Below are positions 31,901 through 46,900 of a stretch of 64,000 nucleotides of DNA, piece by piece. Where the stretch lies: the NCBI GenBank assembly GCA_950097015.1, contig CATNEN010000005.1, positions 992,001 through 1,056,000 on the forward strand, given 5' to 3'. The notes below the pieces were generated by a model. The model saw only the letters and a program-made list of their open reading frames with translations. It was not told the origin of the DNA and made no database searches. Made by a program: the position numbers and the translations under genes. The stretch comes from Macrostomum hystrix (taxonomy: Eukaryota > Platyhelminthes > Macrostomidae). Each line of letters opens with the position of its first letter. Position 1 is the stretch's first letter.

Positions 31901-34900
31901 GTCGTGCATTGAAAGGGCCAGCGCGTACCAGAATCCGCATTCGATGACGCAAGTTCGCGTCGGAGATGGCAGACAAAAATTACAGGTACTTGACTATTCA
32001 GTGCGTGGTGTCCACTCTACTACTGGGTTGCTTTTCGATTGCTTTGGTTTGAAGGAAAACTATTAGACTACACTTTACTAATGCACTTAAGAAATGTACT
32101 TTTGCTATATAGTCGCTTAAGTACGCTTCTTGGCGTATGATTGCTTAGACGCTCATTGAACAAATGTACATTAGCTGTACATTGAATGAATGTACATTAT
32201 CTGTACATTGAATGAATGTACATTAGCTGTACATTAAATGAATGTACATTAGCTGTACATTAAATGAATGTACATTAGTTGTACATTAAACTAATATATT
32301 CGTAGACTGATTAAACCAACGTGCATAGTGAAATATGACCAGACAATATTCACTTAATTTATGCCAATGTACATACGGTTTGTCATGTTAATGTACATTG
32401 GCTGATCGCAGCGAAGCTAATATTGATTCTTCGCTTCCACCAATCGCAGCAAAGCCACACCAAAAGTTCATCCACATTAGCCGCTGCTTCAGCTTCTGTC
32501 GCGCTAATCTCCGAAGTCGACATTGACACGCTCGGACCAGCAGAGAAGATATTTAAAAAGTACGACGTCGCCGAGACATCCTATCACGTGCACACCGCTC
32601 GAGTGGACTTGCACTTTTGCGAGGACAGCAACGCGGGTGATTATTTTTTTGGAGCTTTTATCAAAGTCCTGTCCAAACATTCTAGCTTGATTTTAGAAAA
32701 CATGACATGACAAACTGTGACATGATTCTAACATGTCACAGTCCTGTCTAACATGTCACAGTCCTGTCTAACATGTCACAGTCCTGTCTAACATGTCACA
32801 GTCCTGTCTAACATGTCACAGTCCTGTCTAACACATGTCACAGTCCTGTCTAACATGTCACAGTCCTGTCTAACATGTCACAGTCCTGTCTAACACATGT
32901 CACAGTCCTGTCTAACATGTCACAGTCCTGTCTAACACATGTCACAGCCCTGACTAACATGTCACAGTCCTGTCTAACATGTCACAGTCCTGTCTAACAT
33001 GTCACAGTCCTGTCTAACATGTCACAGTCCTGTCTAACACATGTCACAGTCCTGCCTAACACATGTCACAGTCCTTTCTAACATGTCACAGTCCTGTCTA
33101 ACATGTCACAGTCCTGTCTAACATGTCACAGTCCTGTCTAACACGTCACAGTCCTATCTAACACGTCACAGTCCTGTCTAACACGTCACAGTCCTGTCTA
33201 ACACATGTCACAGTCCTGTCTAACACATGTCACAGTCCTGTCTAACACATGTCACAGTCCTGTCTATCATGTCCCAGTCCTGTCTTTCATGTCACAGTCC
33301 TGTCTATCATGTCCCAGTCCTGTCTTTCATGTCACAGTCCTGTCTAACACATGTCCCAGTCCTGTCTAACACGTCACAGTCCTGTCTAACACATGTCACA
33401 GTCCTGTCTAACACATATCACAGTCCTGTCTAACACATGTCACAGTCCTGTCTATCATGTCCCAGTCCTGTCTTTCATGTCACAGTCCTGTCTAACACAT
33501 GTCCCAGTCCTGTCTAACACGTCACAGTCCTGTCTAACACATGTCACAGTCCTGTCTAACACATGTCACAGTCCTGTCTAACACATGTCACAGTCCTGTC
33601 TAACACATGTCACAGTCCTGTCTAACACATGTCACAGTCCTGTCTAACACATGTCACAGTCCTGTCTAACACATGTCACAGTCCTGTCTAACACATGTCA
33701 CAGTCCTGTCTAACACATGTCACAGTCCTGTCTAACACATGTCACAGTCCTGTCTAACACATGTCACAGTCCTGTCTAACACATGTCACAGTCCTGTCTA
33801 ACACATGTCACAGTCCTGTCTAACACATGTCACAGTCCTGTCTAACACATGTCACAGTCCTGTCTAACACATGTCACAGTCCTGTCTAACACATGTCCCA
33901 GTCCTGTCTTTCATGTCACAGTCCTGTCTAACACATGTCCCAGTCCTGTCTAACACGTCACAGTCCTGTCTAACACATGTCACAGTCCTGTCTAACACAT
34001 GTCACAGTCCTGTCTAACACATGTCACAGTCCTGTCTAACACATGTCACAGTCCTGTCTAACACATGTCACAGTCCTGTCTAACACATGTCACAGTCCTG
34101 TCTAACACATGTCACAGTCCTGTCTAACACATGTCACAGTCCTGTCTAACACATGTCACAGTCCTGTCTAACACATGTCCCAGTCCTGTCTTTCATGTCA
34201 CAGTCCTGTCTAACACATGTCCCAGTCCTGTCTAACACGTCACAGTCCTGTCTAACACATGTCACAGTCCTGTCTAACACATGTCACAGTCCTGTCTAAC
34301 ACATGTCCCAGTCCTGTCTTTCATGTCACAGTCCTGTCTAACACATGTCCCAGTCCTGTCTAACACGTCACAGTCCTGTCTAACACATGTCACAGTCCTG
34401 TCTAACACATGTCACAGTCCTGTCTAACACATGTCACAGTCCTGTCTAACACATGTCCCAGTCCTGTCTTTCATGTCACAGTCCTGTCTAACACATGTCC
34501 CAGTCCTGTCTAACACGTCACAGTCCTGTCTAACACATGTCACAGTCCTGTCTAACACATGTCACAGTCCTGTCTAACACATGTCACAGTCCTGTCTATC
34601 ATGTCCCAGTCCTGTCTTTCATGTCACCGCCCTTTCTAAAACTTGCCGAGGGTTTTTACAGTCACTCCAACGCAGACCAGGACAGGGAGCAAAATGCTTT
34701 ATTGGAAAGCAATTATTTATTCAGCGATGGTTATCAACCACCCACGCACCAACTGTCGCATTGGGGTGGACTTGTATTTTTCTGCTTCTATATTTAACAG
34801 AAATTCCTATTTAAGAAGCAGAGAGACAGAGACAGAGGTGGAGATAGATGCTCAACTGAAAAGTGGCACTTCAAGCAATGATAAACCCAAGTCATTACTT

Positions 34901-37900
34901 ATAGCTGTCAAATTTGACATTGGTCTGCGCTCAGAAAGCACAAGTGTTGACGCGCTATTTTTAGAAATCTGAAAGATGGAAAGGAAATTGAATCTTTCCC
35001 TCGGAATGGCCTTGGAGTCCGGCCCAGTTGACAGCCAAAAACAATATTGATTAACTATCTGTAAGCATGTAGGCTTCCTTCCCGAGGCGAAAAATTGAGG
35101 ATGACTTCTTTCACAGTTGTCACGGAATCGATTCATTTATTATATTCAGAGTGTCTATCTTCAATGGGAACGTATTCTTAAATAAGAAGTATTTTTAGTC
35201 TATACCCCTATTGTTGTAGCTATGCTCTATAGAATGCTTTGTAAATAGACTTGTAATAATCTCAATATAGCTTCAGTGGGCATAATTAACCTATTTCTGT
35301 CATAACGTGCTCAACTGCGTTTGTAGTGATGCGCTGTTCTCTCTCCTCTCCTCTCTCCTCTCCCCTGTTCGATTATTCCTCTCTCCTGTCTCCTCATCCT
35401 CTCTCCTCTCTCCTCATTCCTCTCTTCTCATTCCTCTCTCCTCATTCCTCTATCCTCTATCCTCTATCCTCTGTCCTCTATCCTCTATACTCTATCCTCT
35501 ATCCTCTATCCTCTGCACTCTATCCTCTGTCCTCTATCCTCTATCCTCTATCCTCTATACTCTATCCTCTATCCTCTATCCTCTATCCTCTATCCTCTAT
35601 ACTCTATCCTCTATCCTCTATCCTCTATCCTCTATTCTCTATCCTCTGTCCTCTATCCTCTATACTCTATCCTCTATCCTCTATCCTCTGCACTCTATCC
35701 TCTGTCCTCTATCCTCTCTCCTCATTCCTCTATCCTCTATCCTCTATCCTCTGTCCTCTATCCTCTATACTCTATCCTCTATCCTCTATCCTCTGCACTC
35801 TATCCTCTGTCCTCTATCCTCTATCCTCTATCCTCTATACTCTATCCTCTATCCTCTATCCTCTATCCTCTATCCTCTATTCTCTATCCTCTATACTCTA
35901 TCCTCTATCCTCTATCCTCTGCACTCTATCCTCTATCCTCTATTCTCTATCCTCTATCCTCTATACTCTATCCTCTATCCTCTATCCTCTGCACTCTATC
36001 CTCTATCCTCTATTCTCTATCCTCTATACTCTATCCTCTATCCTCTATCCTCTATCCTCTATTCTCTTTCCTCTTTTCTCTCTCCTCAAACTCCTCTCTC
36101 CTCAAAGTCCTATGTCCTCAAAGTGCCTATCCTGCCATTTCTTACCCGTCACTAGGCTGTGACAGTCCTGCCGCTCCTCTCCTACTCAGCTCCCTCATTT
36201 AATCTTAGTGTCTTTATATTAAGATACCATTCAGTGAATTTATTTAATGATTTTTTGTCTCTTTTTTAGACTGCAAGCTAAGTCCGAATTCCGTTGCCGA
36301 TGGAGCAATTCAACTAACTCTGCTGCGATTCGGTATCGACTTTCATCCAGTGCATCTCCTGGGTGAGCTGATAAACTGTTTGTTGTCTCACGCTATATAA
36401 GTGTACAGTTTAACTAGCTTCTTGTTAATTATAACTAATAATGATCCTTAATCCCAAGTTGATCCCTAATCCCAAGTTCTTAATGATCCCGAATCCCAAG
36501 TTCTTAATGATCCCGAATCCCAAGTTCTTAATGATCCCGAATCCCAAGTTCTTAATGATCCCGAATCCCAAGTTCTTAACGATACCGAATCCCAAGTTCT
36601 TAATGATCCCGAATCCCAAGTTCTTAACGATACCGAATCCCAAGTTCTTAACGATACCGAATCCCAAGTTCTTAATGATCCCGAATCCCAAGTTCTTAAT
36701 GATCCCGAATCCCAGGTTCTTAATGATCCCGAATCCCAAGTTCTTAATGATCCCGAATCCCAAGTTCTTAACGATACCGAATCCCAAGTTCTTAATGATC
36801 CCGAATCCCAAGTTCTTAACGATACCGAATCCCAAGTTCTTAATGATCCCGAATCCCAAGTTCTTAATGATACTGAATCCCAAGTTCTTAATGATCCCGA
36901 ATCCCAAGTTCTTAACGATACCGAATCCCAAGTTCTTAATGATCCCGAATCCCAAGTTCTTAATGATCCCGAATCCCAGGTTCTTAATGATCCCGAATCC
37001 CAAGTTCTTAATGATCCCGAATCCCAAGTTCTTAACGATACCGAATCCCAAGTTCTTAATGATCCCGAATCCCAAGTTCTTAACGATACCGAATCCCAAG
37101 TTCTTAATGATCCCGAATCCCAAGTTCTTAATGATCCCGAATCCCAGGTTCTTAATGATCCCGAATCCCAGGTTCTTAATGATCCCTAATCCCATGCTCT
37201 TAATGATACCGAATCCCAAGTTCTTAATGATCCCGAATCCCAAATTCTTAATGATACTGAATCCCAAGTTCTTAATGATCCCTAATCCCAAGTTCTTAAT
37301 GATACCGAATCCCAAATTCTTAATGATCCCGAATCCCAAGTTCTTAATGATCCCCGAATCCCAAGTTCTTAATGATACCGAATCCCAAGTTCTTAATGAT
37401 CCCTAATCCCATGCTCTTAATGATACCGAATCCCAAGTTCTTAATGATCCCTAATCCCAAGTTCTTAATGATACCGAATCCCAAGTTCTTAATGATCCCG
37501 AATCCCAAGTTCTTAATGATACTGAATCCCAAATTCTTAATGATACTGAATCCCAAGTTCTTAATGATCCCGAATCCCAAGTTCTTAATGATCCCGAATC
37601 CCAAGTTCTTAATGATCCCTAATCCCAAGTTCTTAATGATCCCGAATCCCAAGTTCTTAATGATCCCTAATCCCAAGTTCTTAATGATCCCTAATCCCAA
37701 GTTCTTAATGATCCCTAATCCCAAGTTCTTAATGATCCCTAATCCCAAGTTCTTAATGATCCCGAATCCCAAGTTCTTAACTATACCGAATCCCAAGTTC
37801 TTAATGATACCGAATCCCAAGTTCTTAATGATACCGAATCCCAAGTTCTTAATGATCCCTAATCCCAAGTTCTTAATGATACCGAATCCCAAGTTCTTAA

Positions 37901-40900
37901 TGATACCGAATCCCAAGTTCTTAATGATCCCTAATCCCAAGTTCTTAATGATACCGAATCCCAAGTTCTTAATGATCCCGAATCCCAAGTTCTTAATGAT
38001 ACTGAATCCCAAATTCTTAATGATACTGAATCCCAAGTTCTTAATGATCCCTAATCCCAAGTTCTTAATGATCCCGAATCCCAAGTTCTTAACGATCCCT
38101 AATCCCAAGTTCTTAATGATCCCGAATCCCAAGTTCTTAATGATACCGAATCCCAAGTTCTTAATGATCCCGAATCCCAAGTTCTTAATGATCCCGAATC
38201 CCAAGTTCTTAATGATACCGAATCCCAAGTTCTTAATGATACCGAATCCCAAGTTCTTAATGATACCGAATCCCAAGTTCTTAATGATACCGAATCCCAA
38301 GTTCTTAATGATACCGAATCCCAAGTTCTTAATGATACCGAATCCCAAGTTCTTAATGATCCCTAATCCCAAGCTCTTAATGATCCCTAATCCCAAGTTC
38401 TTAATGATCCCTAATCCCAAGTTCTTAATGATCCCTAATCCCAAGTTCTTAATGATACCGAATCCCAAGTTCTTAATGATCCCTAATCCCAAGCTCTTAA
38501 TGATCCCTAATCCCAAGTTCTTAATGATACCGAATCCCAAGTTCTTAATGATACCGAATCCCAAGTTCTTAATGATCCCCGAATCCCAAGTTCTTAATGA
38601 TACCGAATCCCAAGTTCTTAATGATACCGAATCCCAAGTTCTTAATGATCCCGAATCCCAAGTTCTTAATGATACCGAATCCCAAGTTCTTAACGATACC
38701 GAATCCCAAGTTCTTAATGATACCGAATCCCAAGTTCTTAATGATACCGAATCCCAAGTTCTTAATGATCCCGAATCCCAAGTTCTTAATGATACCGAAT
38801 CCCAAGTTCTTAATGATACCGAATCCCAAGTTCTTAATGATCCCGAATCCCAAGTTCTTAATGATACCGAATCCCAAGTTCTTAACGATACCGAATCCCA
38901 AGTTCTTAATGATCCCTAATCCCAAGTTCTTAATGATACCGAATCCCAAGTTCTTAATGATCCCTAATCCCAAGTTCTTAATGATACCGAATCCCAAGTT
39001 CTTAACGATACCGAATCCCAAGTTCTTAATGATCCCTAATCCCAAGTTCTTAATGATACCGAATCCCAAGTTCTTAACGATACCGAATCCCAAGTTCTTA
39101 ATGATACCGAATCCCAGGTTCTTAATGATCCCTAATCCCAGGTTCTTAATGATCCCGAATCCCAAGTTCTTAATGATCCCGAATCCCAGGTTCTTAATGA
39201 TCCCTAATCCCATGCTCTTAATGATCCCGAATCCCAAGTTCTTAATGATACCGAATCCCAAGTTCTTAACGATACCGAATCCCAAGTTCTTAATGATACC
39301 GAATCCCAAGTTCTTAATGATACCGAATCCCAAGTTGATCCCTAATCCCAAGTTCTTAATGATCCCTAATCTCACAACTGTTACCCTGCCCATCTACGCT
39401 AATTACAATGCCCCGGCCGTTCCAGAAGAATCTGGCCCCATGCCACAGACTTGTCTTGCCAAAGTCCCATAGTCTTAATAGCTCAATAAGCCTAGCACTG
39501 ATAAGCTCTTTAGACTTTTAATTCGTATTATAAAGGCTTCACTTATACGAGGCTTCACTTATCACTCGTAAATCCTTACATATACAGCCATCGTGCCGCA
39601 TTGTGTAAATGTCAGTGAAAATCTTGTTCAAACACGAGCCACTAGTCAGTCAAATTGACGATCTAATTAATTAATCAATCAAATCTGGCATTGCTGAAAA
39701 CTTGGCACACAAATCAGTTTACTTTATATACTATTTTCTATAGAAAGACTAGGTGAAAAGTACAAAGTTGGCTACCTTGCAATTGTGATTTGTCGCAAAT
39801 AAAAGCTTTTAATGTTACTAAAAATTCTTAAATTTAATTACAGTGTACTGGCTTTCAATCCAGGTGCTTCCAGACCTGATTGCTTTTCGTATTAATTGAA
39901 CTACAAAATGATTGGTATTACATTTCCTACCAATAGAGTCTAGACTGAGAACAAAAAGTGTTCAAGACAAAGCTTTGCTTTTTTTGCACAATTCTAGCGA
40001 TCCTGCTTGATCTAGCTCGTCCACTTAGTAAAGCACAAGTTAATCTGTTTTGTTTTTTTAGTCATGCGGTGTTTGAATGCAATGTCGCAAAGCTTTTTTT
40101 CGGTTAGTTTGCACTGCGTCTAACAGCTGGACTCAATATCTAACAGCTAGACTCAATATCTAACAGCTGGACTCAATATCTAACAGCTAGACTCAATATC
40201 TAACAGCTAGACTCATTATCTAACAGCTAGACTCAATATCTAATAGCTGGACTCAATATCTAACAGCTGGACTCAATATCTAACAGCTAGACTCAATATC
40301 TAACAGCTGGACTCAATATCTAACAGCTGGACTCAATATCTAACAGCTGGACTCAATATCTAATAGCTGGACTCAATATCTAACAGCTGGACTCAATATC
40401 TAACAACTGGACTCAATATCTAACAGCTGGACTCAATATCTAATAGCTGGACTCAATATCTAACAGCTGGACTCAATATCTAACAGCTGGACTCAATATC
40501 TAACAGCTGGACTCAATATCTAATAGCTGGACTCAATATCTAACAGCTGGACTCAATATCTAACAACTGGACTCAATATCTAACAGCTGGACTCAATATC
40601 TAATAAGTTCGACTAGATATTTATCTAGTCGACGTGGAACACATTTAAAATTGCACTTTTGTCATTGAAAGAAACTGCAAAATAGGCAATAGAATTATAC
40701 ACTTCAGTATAAAAGATTTATTCGATTATTTTGTATTTGATTTGCACATTTTAACCTGCTCTTAGTCGACTCTCGTGCTGCTTGAAATTCGATTTTTTTC
40801 ATGTAGATCTACCATGTAGTTCTATGTAGTTTTTCCATCCTCATTGATACGTATATATTGGCTAAATCAATTTACTCTGAAAATATAGGATCGGACTGCA

Positions 40901-43900
40901 GAATCCGCTATTCAACATCTCACAAGGAACCAAGAGAGAAGAGGGAGGTGGATTGCGGCGGGTTCCCCAGCCCTAGATTAGTTGCCAGATCCCATCCGAG
41001 GACTCAATTTCCGGAATAGGGGCCATTATTGAGTAAGAGAGACAGGGCCAGGTTACTGCGTCTGCTGGCTTCGTGTCGTTTAGAATCTTGCGAGTTACTA
41101 ATGCATATGTGTAAGATTGTAAAGTCTTTATCAAATTTAATGCCATAATGTACTGTTAGAGATTCAGTTAGACTTCTTGATTTATAGATCGACTTTTCGA
41201 TTTATCGAACGATTTCTGGATTTATCGATCGATTTCTGGATTAATCGATCGATTTATGGATTTATCGATCGCTTTCTCGATTTATCGATCGGCTTCTGGA
41301 TTTATCGATCGAATTTTCGATTTATCGAACAATTTCTGGATTTATCGATCGATTTCTGGATGAATCGATCGATTTATGGATTTATCGATCGGCTTCTCGA
41401 TTTATCGATCGATTTCTGGATTTATTGATCGATTTCTCGAGTTATCAATCGATTTATGGATTTATCGATCAAATTCTGGATCTATCGATTGACTTCTGTA
41501 TTTATCGATCGACTTCTGGACTTATCGATCGACATCTGGATATATCGATCGACTTCTGGATATATCGATCGACTTCTGGATTTATCGATCGACTTCTGGA
41601 TTTATCGATCAATTTCTCGATTTATCGATCGACTTCTAGATTAATTTTTTAACTTTACTGCCTAACTCAATTTCATTGAAGTAATTATTTAGATCTATAA
41701 TATATGCAAGAGTTAACGCAGCTAAACTGTGAAATTTTAAACTTCCTGTATAAACTGCCTAGTACAGATATAGAAATGCGTTAAGTTGCATATTTGACCT
41801 AACTCAAACTGTTCGCTAAAATAGATCATCCCTGTTTCCTATCGCTCTCTAAAATTGCTTCTTTCTGCTCGCCCTGTGCATGGTAATATCGCCTCCTCTT
41901 TGCTCAGCTGTACTCTGATAGTATTGAGCATATATAATAGAATATAGTGAGCATATATAGGAGATTAGATTTCAACTATTCATGGCCCTGTAGGCCATAT
42001 CTCTGTGTCTAGCACCAATCGTTTTTATTTCATCGATTTATTGATAAATCAATAATTGCTTGTGTAAAGCCACTATTTTTTTAAGAATTCTCAGCACTAG
42101 CTGAAAATTATGAATAAATCTAGATTTATAATCGCCTTTTTCTGCTTTTGTGGGTTTCGAGTTTTTCTCTTATGTCCTTGAATAATATCGTTAGGACACT
42201 CTATTAGCTACTAGTTGCCACAATGAATACTTTCTCAGTCACTCTACCAGATATTTTTTGGTCACTCTACCAGATATTATTTGGTCACTCTACCGGATAT
42301 TATTTGGTCACTCTACCAGATATTATTTGGTCACTCTACCGGATATTATTTGGTCACTCTACCAGATATTATTTGGTCACTCTACCAGATATTATTTGGT
42401 CACTCTACCAGATATTATTTGGTCACTCTACCAGATATTATTTGGTCACTCTACCGGATATTATTTGGTCACTCTACCGGATATTATTTGGTCACTCTAC
42501 CAGATATTATTTGGTCACTCTACCAGAATCAATATGGTCACTCTACCAGAATTAATATGGTCACTCTACCAGATACACTATGGTCACTCTACCAGATACA
42601 CTATGGTCACTCTATTAGATACACTATGGTCACTCTATTAGATACACTATGGTCACTCTATTAGATACACTATGGTCACTCTATTAGATACACTATGGTC
42701 ACTCTATTAGATACACTATGGTCACTCTATTAGATACACTATGGTCACTCTATTAGATACACTATGGTCACTCTACCAGATACACTATGGTCACTCTATT
42801 AGATACACTATGGTCACTCTAACAGATACACTATGGTCACTCTATTAGATACACTATGGTCACTCTACCAGATACACTATGGTCACTCTATTAGATACAC
42901 TATGGTCACTCTATTAGATACACTATGGTCACTCTACCAGATACACTATGGTCACTCTATTCAGATTGTCACTCTATTCATGTATCCATCGTATATATAT
43001 GGTACAAGAGTATTCTCTCAAACCCTAAATAATGCTATAATTTAGATAGAACAGACAGGCTAACTCGTACCTCTTAACTAGAGAAGTGGACAGGTGTTCC
43101 AAGCCTTGCCTTCCACGTACCTGTCTGAATAATTCATTGCCTTAAGAGTTCTGCTTTCACTCTAACTCTCTCTCGTTCCTATGTGGCCCATCGTTTTCGA
43201 TTAATATCTGAGACTCATCTCAGCATGCCTGCTTTAAGTCTATTTCATTGTCTGACTATATTCGCCGCTTCCTTGTTTGGAGACGCAACCGAGAAAGGCC
43301 TATAGGAAACTAACTACTAGAAGCTTGAGAGAGGCTCACATATGGTACTTTTAAATTTGAGGAGTTTAGTAAAATGGCAAATATTTGCTAGAAAATTGTT
43401 TAGAACCTGCAGTGCTTCAGGTCTCTAAGGACGTTGCTTATAGAGTGAGTTAGTGAGATTTACATTATACGAATACTGCCGTGTGTTGTGATTACATGTC
43501 TGCTTCTATAGGCTATAAATCATTCAAGAAAATAAAACCGCACAGCTGCTGTTTTTACTCGGTGCATCCTTAGGCTGTGCAGTGTGTACAGTTGTTTAGT
43601 CAATGACATTGGTACGGCCGCCTCAACAGTAGAAAGACCACTGCATGGGGAGTATTTCAAAATCCGTACAATTTTCTTTTTCCTGTATCCCTTAAAATAT
43701 TCGCCAAGAAAATCCTGAACACGGGCTCAAATTTTCCTAAGGTACATAACAATTATATCGCGTTAATTTATGTGATGTACATTATTGTTCTGATTCTGAT
43801 CTGAACACTCATGATGTCATTTATGTTGATGATGCGTCTGTGACTGCTTCCACCACTAGCACTCAAAGCCAAAATCAGCCTAATCTATTATTGACAAAGA

Positions 43901-46900
43901 CAATTAGAGTGATACGACAATATAACAATGTTATAACAATATTTCGCCCATTTAATCCTCTTCTCTGATCAGCCACGAGTCTTTAGTGTGCAGAAAATAT
44001 GCAGAAAACACGAAAAAATGATGTATAGGACCAAGTATCGGAATAAAGTGTCGCGATAACTAAAATGTTGGTATCTGACCAACAAATATCGCCGATGCCT
44101 TTTAGAGTATCGGTATCGGAGTATCGCTTTTGTAAAAGTATGTTACTGCTTTGGGATCTATCGTGAAGTAGGCAGGGGGGTATTTGAAACACCCAGTGGT
44201 ATTTCCCGTGAAAACAGTGTGATCTTTCTCGTGCTACGGCTTAAGGAGAAGTTCCTTAGCATATATAGCCACTCTCAGTCAAAAGTCCGAAGCGCTTGCC
44301 TGAACTCTATAGAAACTGCCTTAAAGTACACAATTCGATAAAATGCACTTCTTTTCTATAAGAGTACTAGTGTACTATTGTGATTTGCACTTTAGCAGAA
44401 AGTACATTTCTATTTTTTTATTTCACCGCAGACTGCGACAGAGCAAAGTATTGGTTGAATTTCACGGAAATTCATCGCAAAGCCTACGAATGGCAGCGTC
44501 AGCGGCTCGATGCTTTTAAGCAGCAGCAGCAGCAGCAGCAGCTAGCAGAAAGCATAACCGTTTTCCGACTGCAAGACATATGCATGAGCTGTGTAGCATC
44601 TGGAAGCAGTCTTACAGCGCAGAAGAAGCAGGCCGCCTTTCTTGGCACAGATAAGCGCCGCCATATGCTACCAGCTTCCAGCCTATCTATTTTCCTTGAT
44701 TATACGCAATTTTATTATCCGAACGCTCAGTGTACTACTGACTTAGTTGGTAAGTAGTCTAGCTGGAATGTGAAATTCTAGATTTTTTTCTTTTTTAATG
44801 TCTTCAATTAGATTTATTTATAAATAATAGTTCGGAAGCTGTTTTAAAACAATTTTAAAGGCTTTTTGACGCCCTGTAGACTCTAAGACGGGTCGTTAAT
44901 TCCAAAGGCAGTTATCTTATCCGACTACATTTTTCTACTAGGTATATCGCCACCACCGCCACCCTGTGTGTATTTGCACCTGAATCCGATGCACATTCGC
45001 TTAGACAACGACACCATCATCTGGTTGAGCGCGTTTGCAGCTAATCTTACAAAAAATCTGGTGAGTTAAATTTTAGCGTGGATTTTTAGTTTTCTTTGTG
45101 TACTAGTCTATCAGTTATTTAGGTGATTAGGTTATTTATCTGAATTTTATTAATTGACCCGGAAGTGTAATTTGTCAATTTATTCAATTTGTCATCTATT
45201 GACCATTAGCATATGAGTTCGTTTATAATATTATTTTGAACCAGGAATTTTCATGTTTCCGTTGTCAGAGTAACAATCTAGCCGTTTTTTTAATAAAAGG
45301 ATAGTAATCGTAGTTATATTAGTCTAGGACAAGTGCTAAAGTGCTTTTTTGCATATTTTATCACCGTCTCTATTTAGTAGCCACTCCACTCCTCGCCCTA
45401 ACGAAACCCCAGCCAACCAGCCACTTCACACCTCACCCTTATTTAACCCCCCAGCCATGCAGCCACCTCACTCTCCGCGCATATTTAACCCACCAGCCCG
45501 GCAGCCACCTCATTCCCCCACATATATTTAACCCCCTCAGCCGAGCTACCACCTCACTCCTCGGCCTTATTTAACCCCCAGCCAAGCAGCCACCTCCCCC
45601 GCCCTTATTTAACCCGCCACGCCCATATTTATATAGAAACCCATTGGTCAGTACCCTACTTAACAGCGGCGCCTGGTGATTAGTTAAATATTGGATCTAA
45701 TGCCATATAGGAAGCAATCTTTTTGCGGCAGTTTAAATAGCAAGTAACAGTAATAACTTGATTGTTACACTAAGTTTTCGAACGTAGATCTAATCTGCAA
45801 ATGCTAAAAGACCCGCACTTTTTCCTAATGAGTTTGTTTTATTCTTCAAATTCTTTATTTTAATAATTGAGCTTTTCTAAAGTCACCAGAAATCTACCCA
45901 CATCGCACAAGCTCAAGTTTATAATTTATCTAGCTATCTCCCTTCATCAGGGCGCGAGCGATGGCCTAGCTAATACAATAACATAACGATACCTAACGAT
46001 AATGTCCAAAATATATTTATATATACCACTTAAAATTGTATTATTCCATTCTCACAGCTTGAGTTATATATTAAAATCCACGTTGACTCTCCATTGTGTA
46101 GGATCGATCGTTGCAAAATTTGGACAATTACAAATTCATCGCTGGCAGCGTCGTAAGATTAATCAATCGATAAATTTAACAGTGATAGATTCTTAGTTTA
46201 AATTGAAATAAGAAAAGCGTCATGTGACAGTTGAACTTGATAGATAAAAACAATCGAATCATAGCCACGCCAAGCTTGCTTATCTTTTCGCAAAGCGTCA
46301 CATGACAGTTGGTATTTTCAGTAAAAATCGGATAGGAATAAAATAGTAGTTTTCTTTCTCGCAGAGCGTCACGTGACAGTTGGCCTTGGCAGTAAAAATC
46401 GGATAGGAATAAAATAGTAGTTTTCTTTCTCGCAGAGCGTCACGTGACAGTTGGCCTTGGCAGTAAAAATCGGATAGGAATAAAATAGTAGTTTTCTTTC
46501 TCGCAGAGCGTCACGTGACAGTTGGCCTTGGCAGTAAAAAGTCGTATAGGAATAAAATAGTAGTTTTCTTTCTCGCAGAGCGTCACGTGACAGTTGGCCT
46601 TGGCAGTAAAAAGTCATATAGGAATAAAATAGTAGTTTTCTTTCTCGCAGAGCGTCACGTGACAGTCGACCCTGTGGCTTTAAGATGCGATATTAACACT
46701 TTACAAGGACGGGTGTACTTTTTGAAAATTTTATTATAGAGAGTTGTTTAGAATAACAGAATTTTATCCTTACTCATGCGGCGGCATTGCCGCAAGTGGA
46801 AAGTTTAAATAAGCTCATTTCACTACTAAGAAATAAAACAAGCTACATAAGTTTATTTTAGCTTCGTTAAAATACATGCAGTGTGAATATATTTTCTTTA

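Noticed and set aside
35307-36162. Two long Ser/Leu/Tyr-rich plus-strand frames
   Set aside because: Low-complexity translation of the 7-bp CTCTATC array inside intron 5.
36425-39472. Open frames of 274-515 codons on both strands
   Set aside because: They come from the 24-bp period being a multiple of three. The flanking exons of the lipid-transfer gene join correctly without them.
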